This document shows positions 6,836 through 8,142 of a stretch of 8,142 nucleotides of DNA, piece by piece. Under the pieces are notes generated by a model, which was not told where the DNA came from, did no database searches, and saw only the letters and a list, made by a program, of their open reading frames with translations. A program made the translations under genes and the position numbers. Each line of letters starts with the position of its first letter. Positions within the stretch are counted from its first letter, which is position 1. Origin of the DNA: an uncultured Bacteroidales bacterium (GTDB taxonomy: Bacteria > Bacteroidota > Bacteroidia > Bacteroidales > UBA932). The stretch spans positions 1 to 8,142 of the forward strand of contig CALCEJ010000040.1 in the NCBI GenBank assembly GCA_937900465.1, written 5' to 3'.

Positions 6836-6862
6836 AGATATAGATAATAAAACCATTTAAAA

Positions 6863-7900
6863 ATGAGAACCTATAAATTAATTCTTGCCGGCGTGGCTCT
6901 TCTCGCCGCCTCCTGCACTAACGCAGGCAAAACCGTTCTTAACATCGAGTTTGACCCTTCCGCCGCTCCGGAGGAGGTCCGTGTGATTATCCCAGAAAAG
7001 GTTGATACGACAATTGCCCTGACGGATGGAAAGGTCAGCATCGGCCTCCCCGCAAGCACGCTCGATATGGGCACCGTCATCGCCGGGAACGAACGTTATT
7101 CTTTTATTCCTGACGGAACGAAACTCACTCTTTCGGTAGATCCGGAAGGCGGCAGCTGCCTCAGCTCGAACAAGAAGAACTCCGTTTCAGTCCGTCTCCA
7201 GGAGTATATGGACTGGATGGACGAATTCGGGAAGAAGTATGAGGATGCCCCCGAAGAGGAAGAGGATGCGATTCTCGAGGAGTATAATGCCCACGTAGCT
7301 TCGCTCATTGAAGAGAATACAGACAACGTCCTTGCTTCCGTGGGCCTTTCTGCTTACAACTACGAGAAACTCACTGACCTTAAGCCCTACATCGAGAAGC
7401 TTTCTCCCGAGGTGAAGGCCCTTCCCCGTGTAGACCGCCTCGTCGCAAACATCACAGCCCAGGAAGGCACTGCCGTGGGAATGCATTTTGTCGATTTTAC
7501 AATCGTCCAGGATCCCGAAAACCCTGATGCCTCTACGGTGAAGTTCTCAGACTTCGTGGGGGGCGGAAAATATGTGATCGTCGACTTCTGGGCGTCCTGG
7601 TGCGGACCCTGCCGCCGGGAAATCCCCAACCTCAAGGAGGTTTACGACACCTATAAGGGAGAGAAATTCGATATGCTCTCCGTCGCGGTATGGGACAAGC
7701 CGGAGGACTCCATCAAGGCCGCAGAGGAACTTGGGATAGGTTGGAACAAGATCATCAATGCCCAGCGTATCCCTACCGATATCTACGGCATCGAGGGAAT
7801 CCCCCACCTCATCCTCTTCGCCCCGGACGGCAAGATACTCAAGCGCGGCGATGCGCTGCGGGGAGAGGGCCTGGACAAAGTGCTGAGTTCACTCCTATAG
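6863..7900 (+). CDS. TlpA/ResA-like thiol-disulfide oxidoreductase lipoprotein
   Basis: The 345-residue product begins with a lipoprotein signal (LLAASC, C18 lipidated). An N-terminal beta-rich region (about 23-95) resembles the DUF4369-like domain often seen on Bacteroidales TlpA proteins, followed by a helical, acidic stretch (about 108-200, with EEEED at 131-135). The thioredoxin-fold domain (about 205-345) has the active-site motif WCGPC at 246-250 after the strand YVIVDFWAS, and the cis-proline loop GIPHL at 312-316. Such proteins reduce or exchange disulfides of periplasmic or membrane-anchored partners. The gene lies 27 nt after the Cys-rich lipoprotein gene with no TAnnTTTG box in the AT-rich gap, so read-through from the 3049 operon is likely. 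A hairpin terminator follows 5 nt after the stop. The family is certain; the natural substrate is not known. Confidence 0.95.
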   Translation: MRTYKLILAGVALLAASCTNAGKTVLNIEFDPSAAPEEVRVIIPEKVDTTIALTDGKVSIGLPASTLDMGTVIAGNERYSFIPDGTKLTLSVDPEGGSCLSSNKKNSVSVRLQEYMDWMDEFGKKYEDAPEEEEDAILEEYNAHVASLIEENTDNVLASVGLSAYNYEKLTDLKPYIEKLSPEVKALPRVDRLVANITAQEGTAVGMHFVDFTIVQDPENPDASTVKFSDFVGGGKYVIVDFWASWCGPCRREIPNLKEVYDTYKGEKFDMLSVAVWDKPEDSIKAAEELGIGWNKIINAQRIPTDIYGIEGIPHLILFAPDGKILKRGDALRGEGLDKVLSSLL

Positions 7901-7905
7901 AAAGA

Positions 7906-7935
7906 AAAAGGGCTGGCCTTGCGGTCAGCTCTTTT
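7906..7935. terminator. Bidirectional terminator between tlpA-like gene and acpP
   Basis: A 13-bp stem, AAAAGGGCTGGCC (7906-7918) with GGTCAGCTCTTTT (7923-7935), contains two G-T wobbles and a TTGC tetraloop. It provides T-rich tails in both directions (CTTTTAGTTTT on plus, CTTTTTCTTT on minus), so it can end both the operon on its left and the acyl carrier protein transcript on its right. Confidence 0.85.
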
Positions 7936-7953
7936 AGTTTTCTGTTTGCTGGA

Positions 7954-8142
7954 TTATTCAGCAACGCCGAGTTTTTCGGCAACCTTTGCGATAGCGTCTG
8001 CTACGGTTGCGATAGTGCTGGTTTCCTCATCGGGAATCTTTACACCAAACTCTTTCTCAAACTCCATAAGGAGTTCTACGGTATCAAGAGAATCTGCACC
8101 AAGATCATTGGTAAAGTTAGCTGTCTCGGTAACCTCGGAGGG
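7954..8142 (-). CDS. acpP: Acyl carrier protein, C-terminal 62 residues (5' end beyond the window)
   Basis: Translating the minus strand from 8142 to the TAA at 7954-7956 gives 62 residues with no stop. The core reads FTNDLGADSLDTVELLMEFE, the acyl carrier protein signature, in which the Ser of DSL is the 4'-phosphopantetheine attachment site. This is followed by the acidic helix EKEFGVKIPDEE and a final helix ending in KLGVAE. ACP is a small acidic cytoplasmic protein that carries growing acyl chains in fatty-acid synthesis and supplies lipid A and phospholipid synthesis. About 15-20 N-terminal residues and the start are missing because the window ends. The gene faces the TlpA-like gene and shares its terminator. 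In many bacteria fabF follows acpP; here the gene downstream is on the opposite strand, so acpP ends its transcription unit. Confidence 0.97.
   Translation of the reverse strand, partial: PSEVTETANFTNDLGADSLDTVELLMEFEKEFGVKIPDEETSTIATVADAIAKVAEKLGVAE

Noticed and set aside
6836..6862. Possible promoter in the AT-rich gap before the TlpA-like gene
   Set aside because: No TAnnTTTG box or spaced TTTG is present, so read-through from the upstream operon is the simpler explanation.

Overview
The window looks like chromosomal DNA from a member of the Bacteroidota, most likely a Bacteroidales gut or rumen-type lineage with a fairly GC-rich genome; the exact genus cannot be told from the sequence. 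The signs are the -7 boxes of the TAnnTTTG type in front of genes, the lack of convincing Shine-Dalgarno sequences, the family-typical sequences of YicC, ACP, a TlpA-like lipoprotein and a TPR protein, and an ECF sigma factor paired with a membrane protein that ends in an outer-membrane beta-barrel.

Layout. Positions 1-132 carry no convincing gene but hold a C-rich degenerate tandem repeat whose G-rich strand is the sense strand of the yicC 3' flank. yicC lies on the minus strand (133-1002). A short divergent promoter region (about 1003-1101) separates it from a plus-strand pair: an ECF sigma factor (1102-1650) and, 2 nt later, a protein with a short cytoplasmic head, one transmembrane helix, a long Pro/Glu-rich periplasmic linker and a C-terminal beta-barrel (1653-2942). 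This architecture matches the dual membrane-spanning anti-sigma factors (Dma, with Das sigma factors) described in Bacteroides thetaiotaomicron. The pair ends at a strong hairpin terminator (2972-3012), whose T-tract runs straight into a consensus promoter for the next operon.

That operon holds a secreted TPR protein (3049-4695), a catalytically degenerate EnvC/M23-type murein hydrolase activator (4692-5894) and an unrecognised Cys/His-rich lipoprotein (5891-6835), joined by ATGA overlaps. A TlpA-like thiol-disulfide lipoprotein (6863-7900) follows 27 nt later with no recognisable promoter of its own. A bidirectional hairpin (7906-7935) separates it from the 3' part of a convergent acyl carrier protein gene (7954 to beyond 8142).

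Overall theme: envelope biogenesis and envelope stress. The sigma/barrel pair probably senses the state of the outer membrane, the TPR-EnvC pair acts in peptidoglycan remodelling, the two lipoproteins are exported to the periplasm or its membranes, and ACP serves fatty-acid and lipid synthesis. YicC is an RNA-turnover gene. No rRNA, tRNA, mobile element, CRISPR array or phage signal was seen, and no gene-free stretch exceeds 300 bases.
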